A stretch of 64,000 nucleotides of DNA from Opitutales bacterium (GCA_007133065.1 SLNJ01000059.1:17728-81727); one strand, 5' to 3'; positions 20,577 to 30,056 are shown, counted from the stretch's first letter. A program made the numbers and translations. Notes: a model not told the origin generated them from the sequence alone.

Positions 20577-21991
20577 GCATCCGAATCGAAGCGATCACGC
20601 TCCACCGAACGCCGCTCGAAACACGTATGCCGTTTCGCTACGGCATCGCCGTGTTGACCCACCTGCCGCACCTCTTCGTACGCGTGCGGGCATCCATCGA
20701 TGATAAGCCGGCCGAAGGAGTCGCAGCGGACCATCTTCCACCAAAATGGTTCACCAAGGTTCCGGACAAGGACCCTGAAGCGGAAATCGAAGAGATGCTG
20801 GCTGTGATTCGGCAGGCCGCCAGCGAGGCGAAGGAAATTCGAGCCAACACTGTTTTCGCGTTCTGGGAGGAGCTCTACCAAAGGATGGACGCATGGGGCG
20901 GCTCCGAGGCGCTCCCTCCCCTGCTCACGCACTTCGGAACCTCGCTCGTTGAACGGGCGCTGATAGACGCCTTCTGTCGCGGCACTGCGACGAGCTTTCC
21001 CCGGGCACTGCGATCGGGCGCATTCGGCATCCACCTCAAGCGGATACATCCGGAGTTGGCCGAGTCGGACCCGGAAAAATACCTCCCGGCCGAACCCCTC
21101 AAGGAGCTGACGGTCCGGCACACCGTGGGACTCGGTGATCCGATTACCGCCGGTGAGGTCGATCCGGCCGACCGGATCGATGACGGCTTGCCACAGAGCC
21201 TCGACGAGGTGATTCGCTTCTACGGAACGCGCCATTTCAAAATCAAAATCATGGCTCGACAGGAGAAGGATTTTCCGCGCCTCGAAGCCATGGCGGCCGT
21301 GATAGCCCGGGAGACGAAGGATTCCTACGCGTTCACGATCGACGGGAACGAACAGTTCCTGAGCGCGCAGGAGTTCCGGGAATATTGGGCGGCCCTGCGC
21401 GCGCGCGAACCGTTGCGCGCGTTCCTCGGAAACCTTCTTTTCGTCGAACAACCGCTCCACCGGGACGCCGCGTTTCAGGACGAAGTGCGGGACCTCTTCG
21501 CGAACTGGAATGAGCGGCCTCCGGTGATCATCGACGAATCAGACGGTGAATTGCACAGTTGCGCCAGAGCCCTCGACTGGGGATACTCCGGGTGCAGCCA
21601 CAAGAACTGCAAGGGGGTGATCAAGGGCGTGGCAAATCGTGCGCTTCTGGCCTATCGCATACAGAAACAGCCCGGCCGGAAGCTGGTGATGAGCGGCGAA
21701 GACCTCGCCAACATTGGACCAGTCGCCCTGATGCAGGATATGACCGTCCAAGCCTGCCTCGGAAACGCCAGCGTCGAACGCAACGGCCACCATTATTTCA
21801 CCGGTCTCAGTTCCTTTCCGGAGCAGATTCAGCAGGAGGTCCTCCGCCTGCACCCCGATCTCTACGAACCGGCCGACCAGGGATGGCCCCGACTGCGGAT
21901 TCAGGAAGGTCGCACACAGATCCAATCCCTCCTGTCCGCCCCCTTCGGGTACGCCGGCACCATCCCACTCGAGGCATTCGACAACGCCTGA
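20573..21991 (+). CDS. Enolase-superfamily (mandelate racemase/muconate lactonizing-like) enzyme
   Basis: A 472-residue protein with the catalytic layout of the enolase superfamily: K223-x-K225 (HFKIKIM), D257/N259 (FTIDGNEQF), E292 (FVEQPL), D321-E322 (VIIDESDGE) and a Lys in SHKNCKG (K344/K347). That is the double-lysine, three-carboxylate pattern of the MLE-like subgroup, which abstracts a proton alpha to a carboxylate. It is longer than the usual 350-400 residues, with an insertion around 50-115. It starts with GTG inside the preceding stop codon. The substrate is unknown; coupling to a MetE-like protein suggests a dedicated small-molecule pathway. Confidence 0.85.
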   Translation: MSIRIEAITLHRTPLETRMPFRYGIAVLTHLPHLFVRVRASIDDKPAEGVAADHLPPKWFTKVPDKDPEAEIEEMLAVIRQAASEAKEIRANTVFAFWEELYQRMDAWGGSEALPPLLTHFGTSLVERALIDAFCRGTATSFPRALRSGAFGIHLKRIHPELAESDPEKYLPAEPLKELTVRHTVGLGDPITAGEVDPADRIDDGLPQSLDEVIRFYGTRHFKIKIMARQEKDFPRLEAMAAVIARETKDSYAFTIDGNEQFLSAQEFREYWAALRAREPLRAFLGNLLFVEQPLHRDAAFQDEVRDLFANWNERPPVIIDESDGELHSCARALDWGYSGCSHKNCKGVIKGVANRALLAYRIQKQPGRKLVMSGEDLANIGPVALMQDMTVQACLGNASVERNGHHYFTGLSSFPEQIQQEVLRLHPDLYEPADQGWPRLRIQEGRTQIQSLLSAPFGYAGTIPLEAFDNA

Positions 21992-22249
21992 TCCATCAAT
22001 GCACGCGGCCCGGCCCACCGGCCACCGACCCAACAGGCGGCTGGCACCGCCTCGAAAACGCCTCCAGAGGACGGAGGGCAGCGATCTTAAGCATCCCGGC
22101 AGCACCGACGAAATTCATAAAACACCGAATGCGGTTGAACTCTCGGCGATATCGGGTGATCGTAACTCATCATGAGGACGATGCGCTGACGATCACGGCT
22201 GCTCCGACCACATCCTACGTGTCGACACGATCGAGAGGAGGTTCCCGCC

Positions 22250-24991
22250 ATGACCGCGAAACACACCAAACGGCTCAAAGACTCGCTCGCCGGACTCGCC
22301 GACGTGGTCGCTGAGCGCGGTGATGCGGCGGCGGCAATCCAGTTCGACAGCGAGAACCAGGCAGCGTGGACCGGCCGGCAAATCGGCGAAAATGCCGCCC
22401 GCCTCGCAGAAGGCCTGCAACGGGATGGCACGGAACAAGGCGATGCAGTCGTCCTCTTCGCGCCGGCCTCGCCCGAGTTCTTCACCGCAACCCTCGCAAT
22501 CCTGCGCGCCGGCGGCGTGGTCGCACCGATCGACGTCCAGACCAGTGACGAACACATCGAACACGTGCTCGAGAACAGCCAGGCGAAGCGCCTTTTCACC
22601 ACCGCTCAACTCGCACGCCGCCTCAAGCAGGTCGAAAGCGCCGGCAACGTGAAAATCCATATCCTCGACGACGACTCCAACCGGAACTGGAGACGGATCT
22701 TCGCGGACGATCCGGGGAAAGCGGTGGAGGTCGGGGACGACAAGACCGCGGTTCTCTTCTATACCTCCGGTACCACCGGGCTCCCCAAAGGCGTCCCGCT
22801 CTCACATCGCAATGTGCTCTTCCAGATCCAGACGATCGAAAACGCCGGCATCGTCGCGGAGGGAGACCGCCTACTGCTGCCGTTGCCGCTCCACCACGTC
22901 TACCCGGTGGTCCTCGGGGTGCTCACACCCCTCGCGATGGGCGTGCCCATCATCCTGCCGCACGCCCTCACCGGCGGCGCCGTGACGCGGGCGCTCCGCG
23001 AAGCGCGGGCGACCGTCGTACTCGGGGTGCCGCGCCTCTACCGCGCGATCTTCCAGGGATTGAGCGACCGCGTGCGGTCCACCGGCCGTTTGAAGTCCGC
23101 GGTCTTTTTCGGAATGCTCTCCTTCGCCCGCACCGCAAATCGGATCGGCAAGCCGGTGGGACGCCGCCTCTTCCGCGCGGTCCACGAGCGCATCGGACCC
23201 GACATCCGGATGCTCGCCTCCGGCGGATCCCCCCTGGAACCGCACCTGGCCGAGAACCTCGAGGCGATCGGATGGCCGGTCGCGATCGGGTACGGCCTGA
23301 CCGAGACCGCCCCGCTCCTCACGCTGAAGCAACCGGGCGAGGGCCGCCATCAATCGGTGGGGCGCGCGGTCGCGGGGGTTACACTGCAGATCGATCCCTC
23401 CGTGCTCCCCGAGGAGTCGCACGGCGGAGACGCCGGCGCAGGTGACCGCCCGCAGGGCGAACTGCTCGCGCGCGGCCCGAACGTCTTCGCCGGGTACCAC
23501 GACCTCCCCGATGCGACCGGGAAGGCATTCACCGACGGCTGGTTCCGGACCGGCGACCTCGCCGCAATCGATCCGGACGGTTACGTGTACCTGCACGGCC
23601 GCGTATCCACGATGATCGTACTCGAAGGAGGCGAGAACATCGACCCGGAAAAGGTCGAGGCGGCTTACGAGCAGTGTGATGCGATCGAGGAAATCGGCGT
23701 TCTCGAGGACGACGGAAAACTCGCAGCGCTCGTCGTCCCGGCCCGGGAACACATGCGCGAACACGACGAATCCGAACTCACACGCATCGTTCGAAAGAGC
23801 CTCGAGGAGCGCGCCGCCTCCCTGCCCTCCTACCAGCGTCTCTACCGCGTTGAGATCCGCACGAAACCGCTGGAACGCACCCGACTCGGCAAATTACAGC
23901 GCAAGGGTCTCGCACGGGACTACGCCGACGCCAAAGAGGGAACCACGACCAAGCGGCCCGCAGCACCGCTCTCCGAATCGGAGATGTCCAGCGACGCCCG
24001 TGTTCTCATGGAGGACGCGCGCGTGCGCCAACTCTGGAAACTGCTCGCATCGCGCTACCGGGACAAACCGCTCGCGCCCGACGCAAGCATGGAATTTGAC
24101 CTCGGCATCGATTCGCTCGAATGGGTCAACCTATCGCTCCTAATCGAAGAAGAACTCAAGATCCCCGTCGATGACTCCTGGCTCGAACGCGCGGATTCAG
24201 TACAGAATCTTATGGAGTTGGTCGCAGAGGCCACCGAAACCGAATCAGCTCAGGCACGGCGTCCGATCGAGGAGCCCGAGACCGCGCTTTCCGAGGCGGA
24301 CCTGGCGCGCGCCCAGCCGCGAGGACCGATCGGATTGTGCATCGCTACGATCCTCTACGGCGTCATGTACCCCCTGGTTCAGATCTTCTTCCGCGTGCGG
24401 GTGCGAGGCCTCGACAACGTCCCGGAATCCGGCTCCTTCATCCTGTTGCCGAATCACGTCAGCTTTCTCGACTCCCCCGCCCTCAGCGTCGCGCTTGGAT
24501 ACACCCGTGCACGCCGCTGCTTCTGGGGGGGGTGGGCCGGCATCCTCTTCCGCAACGCCTTCTGGCGCGCCATCAGCCGGCTGGCCCAGGTGGTCCCGAT
24601 CGAACGCGAGCGCGGCCCGATCTCGAGCCTTTCGATGGGAGCACTGATCCTCAAGCGGGAACAACCGCTGGTGTGGTTTCCCGAAGGCCAACTCTCCCGC
24701 AACGGCGCCCTCCAGCCCTTTCGTCAGGGCGTCGGGCTGCTCCTAGAACACTACGAACGCCCGGTGGTTCCGGTCTTCATTGAAGGAACCGAAAAAGCCC
24801 TGCCCCCGGGACGTTCCTTTCCAAGCTTCGCGAGAATCACCGTTCACTTCGGGAAACCGATCGATCCGGAAACCCTGAAACGCGAAGCCTCCCAATCCGA
24901 TGCGGAAACAGACCCGCACGCGCGGATCACCCAACGCCTGGAAGAGGCGGTCCGGGAGCTTCAGGCTCAAGCACAAGAAATCTCAACGTAG
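22250..24991 (+). CDS. Fused acyl-AMP ligase / acyl carrier protein / PlsC-type acyltransferase
   Basis: A 913-residue three-domain protein. Residues 1 to about 565 are an ANL-family acyl-AMP ligase with YTSGTTGLPKG (171-180), GYGLTET and GWFRTGDLAAIDPDGYVYLHGR. About 590-665 is a carrier domain with the phosphopantetheine serine near 622 in GIDSLEWV. About 690-905 is a PlsC-type 1-acyl-glycerophosphate acyltransferase with NHVSFLD (735-741) and FPEGQLSRNG (from 810). The likely role is to activate a free fatty acid, hold it on its own ACP and pass it to a lysophospholipid, comparable to Aas-type acyl recycling. No strong transmembrane helix is present; peripheral membrane association is likely. 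A GGAGG lies 9 bases before the ATG. Confidence 0.92.
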   Translation: MTAKHTKRLKDSLAGLADVVAERGDAAAAIQFDSENQAAWTGRQIGENAARLAEGLQRDGTEQGDAVVLFAPASPEFFTATLAILRAGGVVAPIDVQTSDEHIEHVLENSQAKRLFTTAQLARRLKQVESAGNVKIHILDDDSNRNWRRIFADDPGKAVEVGDDKTAVLFYTSGTTGLPKGVPLSHRNVLFQIQTIENAGIVAEGDRLLLPLPLHHVYPVVLGVLTPLAMGVPIILPHALTGGAVTRALREARATVVLGVPRLYRAIFQGLSDRVRSTGRLKSAVFFGMLSFARTANRIGKPVGRRLFRAVHERIGPDIRMLASGGSPLEPHLAENLEAIGWPVAIGYGLTETAPLLTLKQPGEGRHQSVGRAVAGVTLQIDPSVLPEESHGGDAGAGDRPQGELLARGPNVFAGYHDLPDATGKAFTDGWFRTGDLAAIDPDGYVYLHGRVSTMIVLEGGENIDPEKVEAAYEQCDAIEEIGVLEDDGKLAALVVPAREHMREHDESELTRIVRKSLEERAASLPSYQRLYRVEIRTKPLERTRLGKLQRKGLARDYADAKEGTTTKRPAAPLSESEMSSDARVLMEDARVRQLWKLLASRYRDKPLAPDASMEFDLGIDSLEWVNLSLLIEEELKIPVDDSWLERADSVQNLMELVAEATETESAQARRPIEEPETALSEADLARAQPRGPIGLCIATILYGVMYPLVQIFFRVRVRGLDNVPESGSFILLPNHVSFLDSPALSVALGYTRARRCFWGGWAGILFRNAFWRAISRLAQVVPIERERGPISSLSMGALILKREQPLVWFPEGQLSRNGALQPFRQGVGLLLEHYERPVVPVFIEGTEKALPPGRSFPSFARITVHFGKPIDPETLKREASQSDAETDPHARITQRLEEAVRELQAQAQEIST

Positions 24992-25195
24992 CCGGCACTC
25001 AGACACGCAGACGCCCCATCGAGGTCCAGATAAAAACCCCCTGTATTTCCGAATTTCGGATCCGTATATCCGGTTTTTGTTGCGCCCGCTCCGGGATTCG
25101 ATTATGTGCGGTACAGCCGGATCAGTATACTCTGGAACGGCTCGTCGATTCTGTCTCAACACCAACCCCCAATCGCCACCGTGCGGAGCACCGTC

Positions 25196-25813
25196 ATGAC
25201 ACATAAGACACCCATCCACCTGCTCATCCCATGCATTCTGATGTTCACCGTCGCTGCGGCGTATTCAGGGCCGGATCAAGAGACCGGTTCTGAGCTCGCA
25301 GGCAAGCAGGTCGGCATTCTTATCGGAGCCGGTTTCCACGACGGGGAAACCCTGGAGCCAGCCGCCTACATGCGCTCCCGCGGCGCGAACGCCGTCTTCC
25401 TGAGCAACCGGACCGGCACCCTCAGCGCCTACAATAGCGATGCCTCGATCGATATCGAAACCACCATAGACGACGTGAATCCCGAGGATTTCTGTGCGCT
25501 GGTGATTCCCGGCGGACGCGGTCCCGCCGATATCAGGGACGACGACAGCGTGCGACAGTTCGTCGCCCGGTTCCACGCGACCGGCCGACCGATCGCGGCG
25601 ATATGTCACGGACCCCAGGTGCTCGCTTCGGCGGGAGTTCTCGACGGCGTTTCGATCACGTGCGTCAACAGCATCAGCAACGAGATGATCGAGTATGGAG
25701 CGGAGTTCACGGATGCCGAAGTGATGCGCGATGGCAACATTATCACCTCGCGGGTGCCCGGCGACCTACCGGCGTTCAATCGCGCCATCGCTCAAGCCCT
25801 CACGGAGAGTTGA
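25196..25813 (+). CDS. Exported DJ-1/PfpI family protein
   Basis: A 205-residue protein with a signal peptide (HLLIPCILMFTVAAAYS) followed by a DJ-1/PfpI domain: KQVGILIGAGFHDGET, FCALVIPGGRGPADIRDDDSVRQFV, the nucleophile elbow AAICHGPQVLASAG (Cys137-His138) and EVMRDGNIITSRVPGDLPAFNRAI. PfpI-like proteins act as chaperones, deglycases or peptidases; which applies is unknown. Secretion is unusual, as most relatives are cytoplasmic. A Cys in the hydrophobic core of the signal is not in a lipobox. The frame is open to 25106, but the ATG at 25196 directly precedes the signal sequence. It is a monocistronic-looking gene. Confidence 0.87.
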   Translation: MTHKTPIHLLIPCILMFTVAAAYSGPDQETGSELAGKQVGILIGAGFHDGETLEPAAYMRSRGANAVFLSNRTGTLSAYNSDASIDIETTIDDVNPEDFCALVIPGGRGPADIRDDDSVRQFVARFHATGRPIAAICHGPQVLASAGVLDGVSITCVNSISNEMIEYGAEFTDAEVMRDGNIITSRVPGDLPAFNRAIAQALTES

Positions 25814-25976
25814 ATCCGCCTGCCGTTCGCCGGTCCAGTCGACCGAGGGGCGACGGTGCCCCGTTCTCAATTACCTGGCGGTTCTCTTCGAATTCGATCG
25901 ATGCGATCCTCGGATCATACAGACGATCCTTCGTCCTTTGTCCGCATCAAACCGAAACGCCGGTCGACGAGAAGGC

Positions 25977-27035
25977 TCACCCGCGGGCGTGCGCCTGAAG
26001 CGCGTCCACTTCGATCTCCCTGCCGACACGGGCGCTCTCGTACAGCGCGTCGAGCACGGCCTGAAGCCGGATGCCGTCCTCTGTCGTTGCAGGGAATGGA
26101 TCGCCGGTGAGAAGACAGTCGACCAGGGTTTCGAACGAAGAGGCTTCGGGGGTGGGATCGACGGGGGTGGAGTTGTACGCATTGCCGGCGAGGTTGTGGC
26201 AAAAATACAGGGTGTAGTCGCCGTGCGGGCCAGGGCTGCCCTCAATACTCCCTTTCTCGCCCAGGAGCCGGAGCACCTGCTGTTCCTTTTTGACCTGGAA
26301 TCCGGTCCAGGAGATGTCGAAGAGAATCGAGGCGCCGCTGTCGGTCCGAATGAGCCCGGTCGCGAGATCCTCCACGTCAAACGGTTTATTGTGCTTCCGT
26401 CCGAGGGCGGTGCCGAGGCGATCGTGCGTGACAGCGGACACGGTCAAGGGCTTCGCGTCACCCATCAGCCAGAAGACGAAATCGAGGCGATGGACACCGA
26501 GGTCGATGAGGGGGCCGCCACCGGACATTTCCTTCCGGCCGAACCAGCCGCCGAATCGGGGGATGCCATCGCGCCGGGTCCACTGGCAATAGGCGTGGTA
26601 GATGGGGCCCAGTTCTCCCGCGTCGACCAGGCTGCGCGCGGTGCGGCCGAATGCACCGAACCGCTGGGAGAAGTTGATGTAGAGCTTGCGCCCGGTTGTC
26701 TCCGCCTTGTCGCGCATGCGGAGGGCGGACGGCAGGTCAACGCTCATCGGTTTCTCGCAGAGCACGTCAGCCCCCGATTCCAGGGCTGCGCAGCTGATTT
26801 CCTCATGGAGGGAGTTCGGCACCGCGACCGAGACCAGGGCGGGTTTCTCCACCCGGAGCATCTCGCGGTAATCGACGTAGGTGCGGATCCCCGGCACCAT
26901 CTCCCGGATCGCGGCGAAGCGGGATTCATCAAGGTCGGCAACCGCGACAACTTCGGCTCCCGGGTGTTTGAGATAGCCTGCAACATGGAGCTTTCCCATG
27001 CCGAGGCCGACAACAGCTATACGGATTGTGCTCAT
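25977..27035 (-). CDS. Gfo/Idh/MocA family NAD(P)-dependent oxidoreductase
   Basis: A 352-residue dehydrogenase of the glucose-fructose oxidoreductase/inositol dehydrogenase family, usually acting on sugars or polyols. The Rossmann motif is VVGLGMGKLHVAGYL, followed by VAVADLD. The catalytic-region EKP motif is at 94-96 (VLCEKPMSVD), and GGGPLIDLGVHRLDFVFWLMG carries the substrate-side Asp and His. No signal peptide is seen with the ATG at 27035; an upstream extension to 27215 is unconserved. It faces the DJ-1 gene convergently and lies downstream of the EEP hydrolase gene on the opposite side. The substrate is not assignable. Confidence 0.9.
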   Translation of the reverse strand: MSTIRIAVVGLGMGKLHVAGYLKHPGAEVVAVADLDESRFAAIREMVPGIRTYVDYREMLRVEKPALVSVAVPNSLHEEISCAALESGADVLCEKPMSVDLPSALRMRDKAETTGRKLYINFSQRFGAFGRTARSLVDAGELGPIYHAYCQWTRRDGIPRFGGWFGRKEMSGGGPLIDLGVHRLDFVFWLMGDAKPLTVSAVTHDRLGTALGRKHNKPFDVEDLATGLIRTDSGASILFDISWTGFQVKKEQQVLRLLGEKGSIEGSPGPHGDYTLYFCHNLAGNAYNSTPVDPTPEASSFETLVDCLLTGDPFPATTEDGIRLQAVLDALYESARVGREIEVDALQAHARG

Positions 27036-27232
27036 CGGACGAATGGGGGGAAGGAATGCGGCATCAAACCGGAAAGTCAACGTCGATACGCGCCCTCGCG
27101 GGCACAAATACAAATGTCGCAGAGCCTGGCGGTTCTGGAATCCGGCTCGCCAGGGATCGGTGCCCGAAACGGCGCCAGGGAAATGCTCTCGCCCCCCTGA
27201 AATGCGCCCGACCAATCCCGTTATCAGCCCGC

Positions 27233-28027
27233 CTACGACCCGGAATCCTCGGAATAGGCGGTGACCCGGGCCTCGACAAAATAGTGGTCGCTCGGGTACA
27301 GGGGCTCATCGGCGTCGCGAACGATATCCGCGGACGCGACCGGGCCCCACTTGCCGCGAATCAGGATCCAATCGAGCTTTGCACGATTGCCGTCGTCTTG
27401 CTCCCCTTTGAACTCGTGGAAAGTCGGCAGGTTCTCACCGCCTCCATTCGCCAGCGTGTACGTGTCTCGCCAACTCGATTCAAGAAGCTGGGTCAAGGCG
27501 GGGTTTTGGTCGTCACAATTCATGTCCCCGACAAGAACCTGCGGAAAATCGTCTGGGTAGGCTGCGGAGTCTTCCATAATGAGCCGGGCCTGGTTTTCCC
27601 TGGCTTTCTGTCCCATGTGATCCAAGTGGGTGTTGATCAAGCGGAATTCCCTTCCGCTCGGGCGATCGACCAGCCGCACCCAGTTCGCCAGGCGTACGCA
27701 TACGCTGTCCCATGATTTTGAGCCGGCGACATGCGGGGTTTCCGAGAGCCAATAGCCTCCGCCCGTCACGAAATAGAACCGTTCGCGCCGGAAGAAGATT
27801 GCATTCGTTGGCCGATATCCAACCGGCGTATCTCCGAGCCCATAGGAGTCGTATCCACTCAGGCGATCCTGGAGATCGCGGAATTGGATCAGATCCATCT
27901 CCTGAAATCCGATCACATCCGGATTGCGCGACGCGATCACGCGCGCGCAGAGATCCTTGCGGTTTTCCCAGTTGTTGAGCCCGTCGTCGGCCTGGGCCGT
28001 TCTGACATTACAGGTCAGGATGATCAT
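27233..28027 (-). CDS. Endonuclease/exonuclease/phosphatase (EEP) family hydrolase
   Basis: A 264-residue EEP-fold metal-dependent phosphoesterase. Motifs in order: LTCNVRTAQADDGLNNWENR, VIGFQEMD (Glu), GYRPTNAIFFRRERF, FRLINTHLDHMG (His), VLVGDMNCDDQNPAL (Asp-x-Asn), KLDWILIRG (Asp) and YPSDHYFVEARV (Asp-His). This type resembles small bacterial members often annotated only as 'endonuclease/exonuclease/phosphatase'; DNA, lipid or sugar phosphates are all possible substrates. There is no secretion signal from the ATG at 28027. It diverges from the acetyltransferase gene at 28136 with about 108 bases between. Confidence 0.87.
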   Translation of the reverse strand: MIILTCNVRTAQADDGLNNWENRKDLCARVIASRNPDVIGFQEMDLIQFRDLQDRLSGYDSYGLGDTPVGYRPTNAIFFRRERFYFVTGGGYWLSETPHVAGSKSWDSVCVRLANWVRLVDRPSGREFRLINTHLDHMGQKARENQARLIMEDSAAYPDDFPQVLVGDMNCDDQNPALTQLLESSWRDTYTLANGGGENLPTFHEFKGEQDDGNRAKLDWILIRGKWGPVASADIVRDADEPLYPSDHYFVEARVTAYSEDSGS

Positions 28028-28135
28028 GATCCGCACATTGTGCACATGGGGGACACCTCCGGGACAAGCATATTTTCCGGATTCGCAATTGCGCTCCATC
28101 TCGGGGTGTTCCAGAACGAACGAACGTCCTTCGCC

Positions 28136-28672
28136 ATGCCGCACATTCTTTCGTCATTCAAAACCGCTCGCCTTGAGCTGCGTCCTCCCGTCCCGGAGGA
28201 CGCTCCCTGCATCTTCGATCGCTACGCCCAGGATCCCGAGGTCTGCCGCTACATGTCCTGGCGACCGCACACGAGCATCCAGGATACCCACCGGTTCCTT
28301 GAAGGATGCGCACGGGAACGGGAGACGGGGTACACCCTGAGCTGGGCGATCACCCTACCGGGAACGCCAGGGCCGATCGGCATGATCACGTGCAGGCCCG
28401 AACGGTATAAAGCCGACATCGGATACGTGCTCGCGCGAGCCTACTGGGGGAACGGGTACATGAGCGAAGCCGTGCACGCGGTCGTCGATCGCACCCTCGC
28501 CGATCCGAATATTTTCCGCGTTTGGGCCGTATGCGATGTCGATAACCACGGCTCCGCCCGGGTTCTCGAGAAAGCCGGCATGACCTTCGAGGGCACTCTC
28601 CACCGCTGGATCATGCACCCGAACGTCTCCCCCAAACCCCGCGACTGCCACGTATACGCCAGGGTCGTGTAA
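28136..28672 (+). CDS. GNAT family N-acetyltransferase (RimJ-like)
   Basis: A 178-residue GNAT protein of the RimJ/RimL type, which transfers acetyl from acetyl-CoA to an N-terminal or other amine. It starts MPHILSSFKTARLELRPPVPEDAPCIF and contains the acetyl-CoA-binding region IGYVLARAYWGNGYMSEAVHAVVDRTL and the C-terminal SARVLEKAGMTFEGTLHRWI block. The open frame extends upstream to 27731, but that part is antisense to the EEP gene, so the ATG at 28136 was chosen. Target unknown. It is divergent from the EEP gene. Confidence 0.9.
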   Translation: MPHILSSFKTARLELRPPVPEDAPCIFDRYAQDPEVCRYMSWRPHTSIQDTHRFLEGCARERETGYTLSWAITLPGTPGPIGMITCRPERYKADIGYVLARAYWGNGYMSEAVHAVVDRTLADPNIFRVWAVCDVDNHGSARVLEKAGMTFEGTLHRWIMHPNVSPKPRDCHVYARVV

Positions 28673-28945
28673 CCGGCTTGCAGCCGCCAAACGGGTTGTC
28701 CCGGTTTACGGCGTCAACAGGCACAATCAGCCGCCCCCAAGCCGGATCAGAATAACCCGGCATCCGCCTGCCCGGAACGCTTATCGTCGAGGAGGCGTAC
28801 GGTCCGTGCCGGATGGCCCGCTCGCGGACGCTGGCGGCGCTCCGCCTGGATTCCCACTCGCCCCGGGTTGACATCCCTGGCGGGGATCGCGACACTGTCG
28901 CCAAATCCTGGTGCTTATATCAACTATTCCCCCTCCTCCCCGCCC

Positions 28946-30013
28946 ATGACCTCAAAAGATCGCGTTATGACCACCCTGGCGCGGGAGGCGGCCGACCGTG
29001 TGCCGATCAACTACATGGCCAACCCGGGGATCGACGCGCGCCTCAAGCTTCATTTCGGCCTCGATCCCGACGACCGAGACGGGCTGAGGGATGCCCTCGG
29101 CGTCGACTTCCGGCAGGTCCGGGCACCGTACACCGGTCCGCCGCTCCACCGCGAGCACCCAAATCGGCGGGTCGATCCCTGCTGGGGGTGGAGAACCCGC
29201 TATATCGAGCACGGCAGCGGCGCCTACTGGGACTACTGTGACTTTCCGCTCGCCGGCGCGGACGAGGAGACCGTCGCGAACTGGCCGATGCCCTCACCGG
29301 ATGATTTCGACTACTCGGAAGTCGACGACTTCTGCCGGCGCAATCACACATACGCCATCCACGTTGGCGATCCCGGTCTCGGGTGTATCATGAACACGGC
29401 CGGATTCCTCCGCGGCATGGAGCAGGTATTCATCGACCTCGCACTGGACGATTCGGCCGGCCTCCTCCTGATCGACCGCATGTTGGAGATTCAGCTCGAG
29501 TCCGCGCGACGGATCCTCGAGTTCGCCCGCGGCGGCGTTGATTTCATGTGGCTTGGCGAGGATCTCGGCACCCAGAACGGTCCGCTGATCAGCCGGGCAC
29601 TCTTCGAGAAACACATCAAACCGCGCCACGTGCCGTTCTTCGCCCTGGCGAAGGCGTACGGAATACCCGTAATGCTTCACTGTTGCGGGTCGAGCAGCTG
29701 GACGTACGACGACTACATCGCGCTGGGACTCGACGCGGTCGACACCCTCCAGCCCGAGGCCAGGGACATGGCCCCGGCATACCTGAAGGAGCGGTTCGGA
29801 GACCGCCTCGCCTTTCATGGATGCATCAGCACCGGCGGACCGGTGGCGTTCGGAAGTGTGCACGAGACGATCGCGTACTGCCGTGAGATCCTCGAAATAA
29901 TGATGCCCGGCGGCGGTTACTGCTTCGCCCCCACCCACGCCCTCCAGGACAACTCCCCGACCGAGAACGTCATCGCGATGTACGAAACCGCCTGGAAATA
30001 TGGGTGCTACTGA
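28946..30013 (+). CDS. Uroporphyrinogen decarboxylase-like protein (second copy)
   Basis: A 355-residue URO-D-superfamily protein, distinct from the one at 17435. It begins MTSKDRVMTTLAREAADRVPINYMANPGID, the usual start of the catabolic URO-D group. It shares FMWLGEDLGTQNGPLIS, GIPVMLHCCGSSSWTYDDYIALGLDAVDTLQPEA and LAFHGCISTGGPVAFGSVHETIAYCREI with it. Cysteines in LHCCGS and GGGYCFAPTHALQDNSP could bind zinc. It is not next to heme genes, so a methyltransferase-like or other catabolic role is more likely than HemE. A TTGACA hexamer lies at 28868, but no good -10 follows it. The gene stands alone, convergent with the GATase-like gene. Confidence 0.85.
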   Translation: MTSKDRVMTTLAREAADRVPINYMANPGIDARLKLHFGLDPDDRDGLRDALGVDFRQVRAPYTGPPLHREHPNRRVDPCWGWRTRYIEHGSGAYWDYCDFPLAGADEETVANWPMPSPDDFDYSEVDDFCRRNHTYAIHVGDPGLGCIMNTAGFLRGMEQVFIDLALDDSAGLLLIDRMLEIQLESARRILEFARGGVDFMWLGEDLGTQNGPLISRALFEKHIKPRHVPFFALAKAYGIPVMLHCCGSSSWTYDDYIALGLDAVDTLQPEARDMAPAYLKERFGDRLAFHGCISTGGPVAFGSVHETIAYCREILEIMMPGGGYCFAPTHALQDNSPTENVIAMYETAWKYGCY

Positions 30014-30056
30014 CGCTGGGAGACTTGGAACGATGCTTGAAATCGTGCAGGCGACG

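Noticed and set aside
22871..23764. 297-codon minus-strand frame
   Set aside because: Antisense to the acyl-AMP ligase domain; no conserved features.
28868..28896. Promoter with TTGACA upstream of the second URO-D gene
   Set aside because: The -35 hexamer is perfect, but at 17 bases the -10 position reads GACACT, only three matches.
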